In this document: in pieces, positions 43,478 to 54,698 of the stretch | Layout: each line of letters starts with the position of its first letter | Numbering within the stretch: position 1 is the first letter of the stretch | Source of the DNA: Lineus longissimus | Taxonomy: Eukaryota > Nemertea > Pilidiophora > Heteronemertea > Lineidae | Reading direction: 5' to 3' | Assembly (NCBI RefSeq): GCF_910592395.1 | Contig: NC_088308.1 | Location: 2,666,001 to 2,730,000 of the forward strand | Length of the DNA stretch: 64,000 nt | Position numbers and translations under genes: made by a program | The notes under the pieces: generated by a model | The model's database searches: none | Seen by the model: only the letters and a program-made list of their open reading frames with translations | What the model was told of the DNA's origin: nothing

Positions 43478-45226
43478 GCTGCATGTGTTATGGAATTACT
43501 ACAGTTGATAAGACATAAAGGGAAAAAGTTTTTCCGCAGACTGAATCAGGCTTACTGAACCAACTGCTGTACCTGTTGGTGGAGCTTGGTAAACATATTT
43601 TTGAATGGAATAGAATGCATTTTTCATGTGTGGTGAAAAAGGAAAGTTAACCTTTTCTGTTAGAAAAGCCATCGTTGACACTGATTTGTGTGGGAAATAT
43701 GGAGGAGACTATTCATAGAAGTTTACTTTCTCCCACGCAATCCTATCTTGTCGATGAATATGAAATGATTCACTCAAACGTGCTGCAAAATGATCAGGTA
43801 AAACCAGAAGAAAATAGAAAGTCTGGATCCCTTGTCCTGCATTATGAATTGCCTTCAGCATACAGGGTGTTTGAAATATACAAGAAAAAACCATTGGCGT
43901 TTGGTCTCCCGCAAGTAAAGTTTGTTTGAACATGTCCGTATGTGAACAAAAATGCCCCGATCTGCTGTATTAAAAAAAATGAAACTTGCTTTCTCTGTAA
44001 TAGCTTACTCAAAATAATTTCTTTCAACCCTGTGGCCACCCTCGAGAATGTCATTTGTCATAAAGATCGAAACAAAACTGTAAATAGGGCAGGAGAAAAG
44101 AATAGGACACGTCGTCTGGAATAATTGGTGGTTCCTAAATTCAGTTGTAACTTAGCGAGTGTTAAGAGTTCAAATTTGTTGTATGATTTTATCGTCAAAG
44201 AAAGTTTCTGACTGATAAAACTCTGGACTGATGCTGATGGGCTGTCAGCAAGAAATTATGTTATTTTCTCTTGCAGTCAGTGAATATATTGTTACAAGCT
44301 CATCATTTTGCCCCTTTTGAGGGACTTCATAGACTTCAGCTTTATACAAGTGATATGTGGCCTTCCGCTAAGAATCTTTGATATGAACTTTCTTGTAGTT
44401 CAATTGTGCCACTATCTGTTCATAATATCTGTTGTAGTTGTACTTATAATTGTCACAACTGCCATTGATTGTAACTGTAATTACCTCATCGGAGAATAAT
44501 CATCTATGACCATGGCCATTGGAGGTCATCAGCCTGTAGCTTTGTCATTGAAATTTTATTTATGTTGCAGTTTTGTATAAAAAACTAAATAATTGGAAGA
44601 CTGAAGTAGCAGTTGTAGCCCCATAGGGCCATGTTTTATAGTTATTATTGGTCTGTAAATGATCTATGTGCAGTTCTGGAAAGTTAACTAAGATGGACAT
44701 GTACTACACCTTCCATTGAAAAATCTTATGCAAGGCATTACACAATGTACATTAAACATTATATTGTCTTTACCATACATCTGTCTTCAGCTTGTTCTTT
44801 CCTTGGTGGTTTTCATTATGAGAAAGTAATGGACCTGATTTGTTCAAAGTACACGAGGAACAGTGGCTTCTGATATACTATTATGCCCCATCCACTACTC
44901 TTTTCGATAGTTGCCCATCTGTATGAATATTGCCGCTTACTCTGGCTGCTGCAGCTGGTCCCTAAAGATGATTGACAAATTCTGGGTGCAAACATTAACA
45001 ATGAACTTCAAACTATGAAGTAAACTAATCTTGCCTGCCATCTGAGTGGAGGTAATGCTGTGTCTGTCGTAGCCAGTCGGGAGGATAGTGTCATTGAGTG
45101 TGATAAGTCCGTTCAGAGGACAATAACTGTTAATTACATGACTTGATTGGCCTAATGGTTGCTAATTGAAGCAGTCTAAATGTGAGGTGTGAACAATTCC
45201 ATCCGGGATGTCCATTCATGGCACAA
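43478..45226. other. Gene-free interval
   Basis: AT-rich unique sequence. The few ORFs of 60-85 codons carry no motif and show no splice structure I could support. Confidence 0.4.
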
Positions 45227-45345
45227 GACTGATGTGGCCTGGCTGTGACTCTCTCGTCATGTTGTCAACACGGTAGAGCAGCCAGGACTGATTCGGCTTG
45301 GATGTGACTGTCTCATCTCTCTCACCATGCACTGATCTGATATGG
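45227..45345 (+). repeat. Minisatellite, left cluster
   Basis: Two units of about 59 bp, starting at 45227 and 45286, share GACTGAT-TGGC..GGCTGTGACT and GTTGTCAACACGG..AGCAGCCAG. The same unit family recurs at 47821-48095 on the other side of the 1.7-kb element. Confidence 0.7.
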
Positions 45346-45529
45346 CAGTGATGCAGGGCAGAGACATGTGGTAACATTACATAGAGCTTGTTAAAATGTC
45401 AAGTTGTGGTAAATACATGGCTGGGATTGAGCAAAGTGGAATTAATTCTCAATCTGTGGTTGATTCAGGCCATCACAGAAATATGCTTTTTGGCTCACCG
45501 TAAGGGGAGTCTATACGATAGCGCTGTGT

Positions 45530-45530
<1 letters not shown>

Positions 45531-45584
<54 letters not shown>
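45531..45584 (+). repeat. (CGT)18 microsatellite
   Basis: Perfect trinucleotide run near the left end of the composite element. Confidence 0.95.
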
Positions 45585-45595
45585 ATCCTAACAGT

Positions 45596-47005
45596 GGCAC
45601 GTTTCTTAACTGCTAGGGCTATGAACTTGAAACTTTGTACACAGAATGCCCTAGGTCAGCTGATCTCTGACACTGATTATCGGTCCGATCTGATTCTCTG
45701 TTTGGCCACCAGGGGGCCAAATGTCGATATCTAAAAAGTGTGATATCTCGCTTATTAGTGACTTGTTTTCGATAAAACTTTTGTTATAGGTACTCATAGC
45801 AAATATACATTTTGTATTATACGGGTTTTTAATTTGACCTTGTTTTCAAGGTCACAGAGGTCATATGGCGTAAATTGGCCATTAGAGTGTAAACTATGGC
45901 ACGTTTCTTAACCACTAAAGCTATGAACTTGAAACTTGGTACATATAACCCCCGATATCACATAGCCTCTGGTGCTGAATTTTGGTTTGATCTGATTCTC
46001 CACTTTGCCACCAGGGGGCCAAAAGTGGATATCTAAAAAGTGTGATATCTCGCTTATAAGTGACTTGTTTTCGATAAAATTTTTATGGTAGGTACTCTTA
46101 GGAAGAATACATCACATATCTTACGGGTTTTCAATTTGACCTACTTTTCAAGGTCACAGAGGTCATATGGCGTAAATTGGCCGTTAGAGTGTAAACTATG
46201 GCACGTTTCTTAACCACTAAAGCTATGAACTTGAAACTTGGTACATATAACCCCCTATATCACATAGCCTCTGGTGCTGAATTTCAGTTTGATCTGATTC
46301 TCAACTTTGCCACCAGGGGGCCAAAAGTGGATATCTAAAAAGTGTGATATCTCGCTTATAAGTGACTTGTTTTCGATAAAATTTTTATGGTAGGTACTCT
46401 TAGGAAGAATACATCACATGTCTTACGGGTTTTCAATTTGACCTACTTTTCAAGGTCACAGAGGTCATATGGCGTAAATTGGCCGTTAGAGTGTAAACTA
46501 TGGCACGTTTCTTAACCAGTAAAGCTATGAACTTGAAACTTGGTGCATATAACCCCCTACATCAGATAACCTTTGATGCCGAATTTTGGCCTGATCTGAT
46601 TCTTTATTCGGCCACCAGGGGGCCATAATGGAAAAAGGAAGAAGTGCAATATCTTGCTTATTTGAGTGAATTGTTTTCGATAAAATTTTTATGGCAGGGA
46701 CTTCTAGCAAGGATACACCACATGTCCTACGATTTTTGGATTTGACCTCCTTTTCTAGGTCACAGAGGTCAAATGGCGTAAATTGGCCATTAGAGTGTAA
46801 CTATGGCACGTTTCTTAACTGCTGAAGCTATGAACTTGAAAGTTGGTACATGTAACCCCCTACATCAGATAATCTCTGACACCGAATTATGGCCTGATCT
46901 GATTCTTGATTTGGCCACCAGGGAGTCAAAACTGAAAAAGTAGGACATGCAATATCTCGCTTATTAATGACTTTTTTTCGATGAATTTTTTATTGCAGGG
47001 ACTCT
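45596..47005 (+). repeat. 302-bp tandem array, 4.7 units
   Basis: Units share GGCACGTTTCTTAAC at the head, GGCCACCAGGGGGCC or close variants about 115 bases in, TGATATCTCGCTTAT, and the tail CACAGAGGTCATATGGCGTAA. Units 2 and 3 are almost identical. Units 1, 4 and 5 are more diverged, which suggests recent expansion of the middle. Confidence 0.9.
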
Positions 47006-47564
47006 TAGCAATCACACGATATTGATCTTGTTGATGTCATAGACAATTATTGGTTGGATCATAAACTTATATATACTGCCCTGTCTTATTACTTGACATC
47101 AATACACATCTAAAAAAAGTCTTCATGCCTGATTGTGTTCACCATATTCACCTCTAAACTAAGCATGATCCTGCCTACTAAAAGATGTATACGGTGAGCA
47201 CAATGGCCCCTGGCCGTTTCATTTATAGTATTATTATATTTAAGAAAATGTGGTCTCACTGGTCAGTTTAGAACTTTACTATTTTGACAGGGCCAGATCA
47301 ATGCGCCAGTGACGTTTTGATGGATATGGTGTACGGAAATCATTTTTTCTCAGGCAATCGGTATTGGAATGTTTTGAAACTTTATTATGCTATTGGCAAA
47401 GGGTTCTTCTTGACACATATAAAATGTTGTGCAGATTGGGTGTACTTTTTTACCAAAACTTGTGAACAACAATGTACACTTAATGTACACAGTGTTTAAT
47501 AGAGGGCTCTGGCCTGCAGCGGTTTTTTTTAAAAGAACATCCGTAAAGCGGTTTCATTCCTTCC

Positions 47565-47645
47565 GACGTAGCTCAGCTGAGCTACGTCGAGCTGATAAGT
47601 TGATAGCTTATCGAGCTGATAAGCTAGACTGAGCTGATAAGCTGA
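47565..47645. repeat. Perfect 24-bp palindrome and GAGCTGATAAG repeats
   Basis: 47565-47588 is a perfect 24-bp palindrome centred on CTCAGCTGAG. It is followed by three copies of GAGCTGATAAG near 47588, 47614 and 47630, with partial inverse copies between them, so the stretch can form alternative cruciforms. Confidence 0.8.
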
Positions 47646-47820
47646 CATCCAACGACAGAACCCTAGCGGCAAATCAAAGAACTAGAACCAATATTGTATA
47701 TTGCGTCTCAGAAAGGACTTATTGAGCCCTGGGGGGGGGGGGGGGGTTAAAAATGCTACAGCATGATGCCTGAGCAGAAATCCCGGCCCCCTACAAGAAG
47801 CCTAACACAGCAACTTCGGG

Positions 47821-48095
47821 TACTGATTCGGCCTCGCTGTGACTGTCTTATCTTTCTCACCATTGTGACAACTTGGCAGAGCAGCAAAGACTGATTTGGC
47901 CTGGCTGTGACCGTCTCAACTCTCTCCTTGTCAACACGGTGGAGCAGTCAGGGCTGATTTGGCCTGGCTGTGACCGTCTCATCTCTCTCACCATGTTGAT
48001 AACTTGGCAGAGCAGCCAAGACTGATGTGGCCTGGCTGTGACTGTCTCATCTCTCCCATCATGTTGTCAACACGGTGGATCAGCCAGGACTGATT
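47821..48095 (+). repeat. Minisatellite, right cluster
   Basis: Four full units and a partial fifth of 62-69 bp start near 47821, 47889, 47951, 48020 and 48087. They share ACTGATTTGGCCTGGCTGTG, CGTCTCATCTCTCTCACCAT and ACTTGGCAGAGCAGCCA. The family is the same as at 45227-45345. Confidence 0.8.
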
Positions 48096-48194
48096 CTGCA
48101 AAAAAAACTTTTCTGCAAAAATACAGGGTGAACATGAAAAGCAGGAAAAACCTGAGTATAAGAACAATTCATGTCATAGAAGAAAGCAATATTA

Positions 48195-48706
48195 CTAACA
48201 CGGGCTGCAGAGGGGACATCTACAACAGGTGACCCAGCTGCAGGCTGATTCAACATTAAAATAATTAATCTTACGACTATAAAATTCTTCAAAACGTTTC
48301 TTGAATAAGTCATTATTTTCTAAAGCTCTAAAGTCATATGGTAAAACATTCCAAATATTTACAACACGGTTAAAAAAGGACTGCAAATGCGCTTCAGTTC
48401 TACAGCGGCCAAGACGTAAAACTAAAGCAAAGTATCACCTCTCCTTGACGTAAAATTTACAAGGTCATCAATATTCATTGAGTAAATACCGAGAAAACAA
48501 CTCTGAAGGAAAACAAGATCAATAACTTCTCTGCGGTAGGATAAAGGTAACAACTCAAGAAGAGACAAACGCTCAAGAGATTTCCAGCAGACCCGAGCAC
48601 GTGTCTCGTGGCGCTGGCACGGCGCTGGACCCTCTCCAAAGAAAGATAACTGTGGAAACACCCGATTCCCCTGATTCTGCAGGATGTTAAATGTTAAATC
48701 GGGCAT
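48195..48706 (-). pseudogene. C-terminal relic of a LINE reverse transcriptase (CR1/L2/jockey type)
   Basis: On the minus strand one frame carries LSYRREVIDLVFLQSCFLGI, and after a frameshift near 48420 another carries LGRCRTEAHLQSFFNRVVNIW and NVLP. These match the region that ends non-LTR retrotransposon ORF2 proteins. The reading frame is broken and the rest of the element is absent, so this is a dead 5'-truncated copy. Confidence 0.75.
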
Positions 48707-48720
48707 TTTATTACTTTAAA

Positions 48721-49337
48721 TAAATCATAAGCGTCGCATTTGTTCCTAGCTCTGTTCACCGGACATTTCACGGAAAACCCCAAATATTATACATTTCTAC
48801 CTGGATAATTCTTACACTGACCATTCTCCCGTGGAAGACAGTTGCTTACGCTACACAAAATTTTTTAAAAAATCGAGGGTCAACCATTGATGAACTTTTG
48901 AGATATGTTGTTGAATTTTGCACAAATCAGCGAAAAAAGCAACAACTGGCAGTGGACGGCATTTCAACACGCGGCCGACGCACATCCCAAGTTCAGTGTA
49001 CACATACGTCGGCAACAACAATAAAATTGCTTAGTTTCTTGTTAGCCGCCTATTGAGTAGCGCTCTAGGTTTCAGAAACTCCAAAAAACATGTATTTGCC
49101 AAAACAACTGCTAAATCAACACTGGCATGCTGTGAGAACCAAGAAATCAATGATTTTTTAGGAACACCGGCCGCGCATGAATACAAAATAAAAGCTAATG
49201 AGACCTGACAGGACTGGCGAGCCAACTGTGGCAGAGACAGTAGGTCGAATGAGGCATGACAACAATAATCACCACTGACGACGCTTGGAGAACGGCCGAC
49301 AGGTAGCGCGCAGGTTCATTGCTCATGCGTTGTTTAT
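48721..49337. other. Intergenic, CFAP52 upstream region
   Basis: No gene seen. The right edge forms the CFAP52 promoter. Confidence 0.4.
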
Positions 49338-49352
49338 GTATCCCTTAGCAAC
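49338..49352 (+). promoter_or_regulatory. Candidate RFX X-box upstream of CFAP52
   Basis: GTATCC-CTT-AGCAAC fits GTNRCC(N0-3)RGYAAC with one mismatch in the left half and a perfect right half. It lies 58-72 bases before the start codon, the usual position for X-boxes in ciliary genes. Confidence 0.45.
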
Positions 49353-49409
49353 TGAAGCCAGCATAAGTTGCCATCGCTGGACAGTGGATCGCTTAGATTT
49401 TCGAGAAAA

Positions 49410-52400
49410 ATGAACACAAACGGGTCAGCAAAAGGGTCCAGGAGGGGCCAATGTGAACAGATAGATGATCCTCAACCAGGTCTTCAACGATTAGAGCTCA
49501 TCGGTGCTATTGGATTCGATGGTAAGCATATTTTTACAACATTTTGCCTGCCATGTTTTTCAAAACTGGTTGACATATTTTCGCAGTGTAACGTTGTGTG
49601 CATTTTACAATGCATTAGCATAGGACTGAAAACAGGTCTATCGGACTATTGGCTGACAAGGAGAAACATTGGACTGAGTAGATATCTTCGCAAAAAGGAG
49701 CATGAGAAAGGCAGTATTCTTCGTGTGGATAAAACGTCTTACTTGCTAGAGACAAGTGGAGAAAAATGCATTAGGCCTAGTACGCGTCGCATCAGTCTTC
49801 TTTCTTACTAATCTTAGCTCATCCTGATAATAGTTCCTATTTGGTTTAATTGATCATGATAAGTTGACTTTTCCTGCTGTCAGTGTCACTGTCATCTCAT
49901 TGTATACAATCAAAGACAAGTGTCATTTAAGTGCAGCAGAATGCTTTCAAAATTTGGTCGACCAAATAACATTACATTGATTGGGTGATTGACCTTTAAA
50001 TCTTCTTCAGGCGATGTTTGTGGTGGTCTCTTGGTAGTACAGCGAGGAAAACAGCAATCCTTAGTTTATCCCCTTGGCAGCACAATCATTGTTGCTGATA
50101 TAGAGGGCAAAGAACCTCAGAAGTTCCTGACTGGACATACTCAGGATGTCACTTGTGTGGCTGCATCGAAAGATGGAACCCGCCTGGCTTCTGGACAGGT
50201 TACGCATCAAGGCTTCATGGTAAGTTCTTCATTTTAAAACAGAAGTCAGGACATCTGATCAGATATATATCACCACGTCATGCGTATTATGGCCAAAATT
50301 TCATCGAGAATAACGTCATGACTAAAATGGCAATTGCAATGAAATATCACCTTGGGCTTCTGACGTTCGTAGACGGTAGCTAGAGTCACAGAGTCTTAGA
50401 AAACAGCCTTTTGGTTGGTTAGGTTTTGTTTTGCCCTGTGAAGAGAGAAGACAGGTTCCAATAAAGTTGTTTAGATTCTTTAATCAATCCTCATCACATT
50501 TTCAGGCTGACATCATCATCTGGAATCTTGAGACCATGTGTGAGAGCAAGAGATTTGTTCTCCACAAAGTAAAAGTTGAGGCCCTTGCATTTTCTCCAAA
50601 TGGCTGCTACCTGTTGTCATTAGGAGGACAAGATGATGGAAGGTAAGGTGTTAGAATTGATAATTAATCCTAGTTTTGCACGTGGGGTGGGGGTATCAAA
50701 GTAAAAAGATTGAGCAAATCTATGCATATTTGAAATTTTTCTAACCTGTCGAACAACAGTCATTTTGTCGAATTTCTTTGAAATTTTGTGTTTGTGACTA
50801 CTGACTAATGTAAGCTTATAGATGAGGGCATAAGAACTTTACTGGTCTGTCTAACAATTCCCTTCCAAGTAATCTCCAAGGAAACTTTAGGGCAAGATGA
50901 TCAAATTTCTTTGAGTTGCATCTATCAATCTTTTTTCAGTGTTGTGATCTGGGATGTAAACAAACAGACAGACAAGAAGAAGTCCAACTTATCAGCCATA
51001 TGTGGTCACCCTGCCCAAGTTATGTCAGCCGGAAATACCAAATGTGTAGCGTATGCAAACAAAACAGACAATATCTTCGTAACTGGAGGAGAGTAAGTAA
51101 TCTAGTGGAGTTTTGTTACAAATTTCATTTGAGAGCAATAAAAAAAAAGTAATCAAATAGTAGAGAAATTACTTGAGAGTGCAACTGTTGCATTATTGAT
51201 GTCTGGAACCTGTATGATTGATGGCATTAGTCCTTTGATTTGTCCCCTCGCACTGTTATAATATGATACCCGCAACTCTCTCTTCCAGTTCCACTCTCCG
51301 AGTTTGGAAACTAGATGTCCAGAGCCGAAAGATGATTCCAACTGATGTAAACATGGGTCAAGTCAAGAGAACTATACTTTGCATGCAGGTAAGAAATGTT
51401 GGTTTTGACGAGGTGCCTTTTGTTTTGTTAGTAAATGTTGTTATTTTACCTGTGATAGGCTTTAGGGTGACTCCACAGCTTCTACACTAGACGTACACTA
51501 GCCAAGACTCAGTTAAAACCAAATACTGAGCTTCTAATAAAAACATCTGCAAGCAGCAGAATGTCAACATGAACTGTGTTTCTGTAAGAGTTTCAACAGC
51601 TTACCAATGGGTTGAATATTGATGTGTTCATTGACTCAAGATTACATTGAGAAACCATTCCAAACTTCGAAATAACTTCAGGTACATGTAGTTGGATTTG
51701 TCTTTCTTAATTACCTTATTGATATCGTGAGTTGTCTATTTTCTCTTCAGATGGCAGAGGATGACAAAACATTCTACTGTGGCACTACAACTGGAGACAT
51801 CTTACTGATCAATGCAGAGACACATCTCTTCCAACGTTTCGTGGAAGGCAAAGAATTGTTCCAAATCGGTGTAACAGCGTTGAAATTACTCTCAAATAAA
51901 GACCTCATCATTGGCGCTGGTGACGGAACAGTGGCTGTCCTCAAGGAGGGGGCGAAGAAAGTATGGTAGGTATATATTTGGTGGTGTGGATTTGAATTGG
52001 GCCAAAAATCTAGACATCAGTTTGTGGCCGTTAAGATTTCAGTTATGCCCTCATTTTCTCCTGTGTCATATGCTAATAATACCTAGTTCTGATGTTGTAG
52101 AAGTGTAGCCAAGTAGTTGAAATACTGTATGACTTGTACAGCAGATACTCCATAATGAAGACACAATTGTGGTCACTTTACCAGCTACCGGGAACAGTCA
52201 ACCTCAGTGAATAATGAATATTCATGTAATTATAAAATTTCTTCCTTGCAGCAAAAAGACAAAAGTCAATGGCAAAATCACATCGATTGCGCTTCGTGGA
52301 AAAGGACATCAATTTTTCGTTGGAACAGATACATCACATACATACAAGTTCAGCTTTGATGAATTTAAGTGCGAACTGATTGGAACAAGCCATTACAATG

Positions 52401-54698
52401 CGGTCAATGATATCGCTTTTGCAAGGTGAGCCTAACTGTCGCTTTCAAATACATAAAAGTCCTCAAATACATGTGATGCTGAGTTGGGTTGCGAAGTGGA
52501 ACGTCTTAGTGCGTTTTCCAAATGACATTTCGGACGTCGTTTGAGATCAACTGGTTTAACTTTTATCTCAAATAATTCAGATGATAGAAAACACCTTGAT
52601 TATAAATCAATGTTTTCTCTTTTGCAGGGCAACTGGTTCACTGTTCACCACCTGTGCCAGAGAAGATGTACGAGTGTGGCATGCCAGCAACAAGGGGATA
52701 GTGAAAGAGTTATTGCGGATAAAGGTGGCCAACATGGAGTGCAATGCTGTAGAGATTTTACCAAAGGGAAATGGCATTGTCACAGGTAAGTTAAAAGTCT
52801 ACTACACTTATTATTTGTGACCCGCTCTACCAAAACTAGGCGCTTGTCGCATCTGAACTTGACAGGTTGATACTGACTTGTTGTTCATTTCCCTATTGTA
52901 GACCTTTTGTGAAATGTGACCAAATCAGTTTGTAATAGATTTCACAAAAGGTTTACAATAGGGGAATGAACAACAAGTCCGTATCAACCTGTCGAGTTCA
53001 GATGCGACAAGCACCTAGTTTTGGTAGAGCGAGTCACATTTTGTTATGGCAAAAAAACATGAAATCTTAATTTCTACATAGCTTAAGAAAAACATTAATC
53101 ACTGATCATCAAAATAAAGGTTTCTTGACTGAATATTTCCTCATTACCTACAATATTGGATGCTGTACCCATAGAATTGGAGTACTCCTAAACTAATACT
53201 AACTCTTTATGTAAAGATCACAGTAAAGTAATGATATGATAAGCCAAAACCAAATCTTTTCCTTCTGAGGTCATCTTGCAACAGCAAGAAGACTAAGCAG
53301 TTTGAATTCATGCTTGCGTTCAAACCATCTTGTTAATGATTGTTTATGATTGTTTTTTTCAGGCTGGGATGATGGTAAAATTAAATGTTTCACTCCAGAA
53401 AAAGGGAAAATTATGTTCACTATTGAGGATGGTCACAACCTTGGTGTAACCGCTCTAGCCTGTATGTGCGATCCTAAAGATGCCACCTTCAAGTTAGTTA
53501 CTGGTGGAGGTGATGGCCAAGTCCGTGTGTGGTCTATCATGAAAACGTACACAACCAGTGGGAAGGAAACCTACGTGAGCCATCTGGATGAGACAATGAA
53601 AGAGCACAAGGCTTTGGTTTCCTTTATCAAGTTGAAGAGAGATGATATGGAGTGCGTCTCTGCGAGTTCTGACGGTACATGCATCATCTGGGATTTGGTG
53701 TAAGTACAGAGGTAGAACACCTATTTATTGTTCACCTGCCGGAAGTGTCTTCAGACTGTCCTTGATTAAGAAATGCACATCTTGATTTAATATCGAATAC
53801 AAAATTTTTTAATTGAATACAAGGAAAGAGCACCTGGATTAAAAAAATAACTGATATTGAATTGACCAACTGAAGCTTGGTTTCTTTATAGAGATGTATC
53901 CTAAATTCAGCAGTGTCCTCTGAGGGATGTTGAATACGATTTTAAAACTGTATGAATTCTCTCAATTTTCAGTACACATGTGAGGAAGCAGATCATGTTC
54001 GCCAACACGCTGTTCAAGGGCGTCTGCTACAACCATCAGGAGAACCAGGTGATCACCTGTGGAACAGACCGAAAGATTGGATACTGGGACACCTACAATG
54101 GCGAAATTCGACGAGAACTTGATGGATCAAAAGCTGGATCAGTGAATGGCGTGGATATCTCACCGTGTGGAAAGTACTTTGTCTCTGGTCATGAAGACAA
54201 AATGCTCAAGGTATGTCGTTGTTTTGTCCTGGATCCCCAGATACAGAAAGGATGAGGAACACAGAGAGATAATGATCGTCTGGTGCTATATAGTTCCTCT
54301 GAACAGTTCTAGGATGTATCAGCCAATGCACACCAAATATAAAGCTAGACCAAACATTTGGGTTTTCGAGAAACATGTGAGAGAAGTCAAGTATGGTAGG
54401 CACTAAAACATTTCTAGTGCTCTTCAACTTATGGTAGTTTGAGAAGTTTAAGAAATGCATTTGCATCATGCAGTTGGTGTTTGCATCATGTGATCTTATA
54501 CACGAAAAGTAAATGACAAACCTCCACTTTCTATTTTGACAGGTTTGGCTTTATGACGAAGGCGAAGTGACACATGTTGGTATCGGACATTCCGGGCCCA
54601 TCACCCGTGTAAGGGTATGCCCAGTTGGACGCTCTATCATCTCAACAAGCACAGACGGTGCTGTCCTCATTTGGCGATGCCCCAACTTTCTTCACTGA
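49410..54698 (+). CDS. CFAP52: Cilia- and flagella-associated protein 52 (WD40 repeat; WDR16)
   Basis: Eleven exons: 49410-49521, 50011-50219, 50506-50642, 50940-51092, 51289-51388, 51751-51965, 52252-52425, 52628-52785, 53363-53699, 53973-54210 and 54543-54698. They join in phase to about 662 residues (human about 620). The protein is WD40 repeats throughout, in two beta-propellers. Close family matches are LEALAFSPN-like VEALAFSPNGCYLLSLGG, FYCGTTTGDIL, ITSIALRGKGHQFFVGT, GTCIIWDLV, ITCGTDRKIGYWD and EVTHVGIGHSGPITR. CFAP52 is a microtubule inner protein of the axonemal B-tubule seam, needed for doublet stability and motility. The N-terminal 25 residues are variable. Intron 8 holds a foldback element (52816-53038). 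The start is the ATG at 49410, just after an X-box-like site. Confidence 0.96.
52816..53038. mobile_element. Foldback MITE in CFAP52 intron 8
   Basis: 223 bp form an almost complete palindrome. The left arm begins TGTGACCCGCTCTACCAAAA and the right arm is its inverse ending GTCACA, with arms of about 95-100 bp differing at only a few positions and a short AT-rich centre. There is no coding capacity. Target duplication is unclear (TATT versus TTTT flanks). Confidence 0.85.

Larger units (their letters stand above)
45490..47210. mobile_element. Composite repeat element with GGCTCACC ends and five 302-bp units
   Basis: The element opens with TTGGCTCACCGTAAGG and a (CGT)18 tract at 45531-45584. 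It closes with TACGGTGAGC at 47190-47199, the exact inverse of GCTCACCGTA at 45493-45502. Between them, a unit starting GGCACGTTTCTTAAC repeats at 45596, 45898, 46200, 46502 and 46805 (steps 302, 302, 302, 303), the last one truncated near 47000. After the right end comes the small hairpin word GGCCCCTGGCC. There is no ORF beyond poly-Val read through the CGT tract. It resembles a widespread marine-invertebrate interspersed repeat of unknown class, non-autonomous DNA transposon or Helitron-like. Confidence 0.7.

Noticed and set aside
43675-43929. 84-codon plus-strand ORF downstream of FOXK
   Set aside because: No family resemblance and no neighbouring exon; probably chance in AT-rich sequence.
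45388-45591. ORF ending in a long polyvaline
   Set aside because: The valines come from the (CGT)18 microsatellite; there is no start context, homologue or splice support.
45596-47005. Regular direct repeats considered as a CRISPR-like array
   Set aside because: The units are 302 bp, contiguous without unique spacers, and the genome is animal; this is a satellite array.
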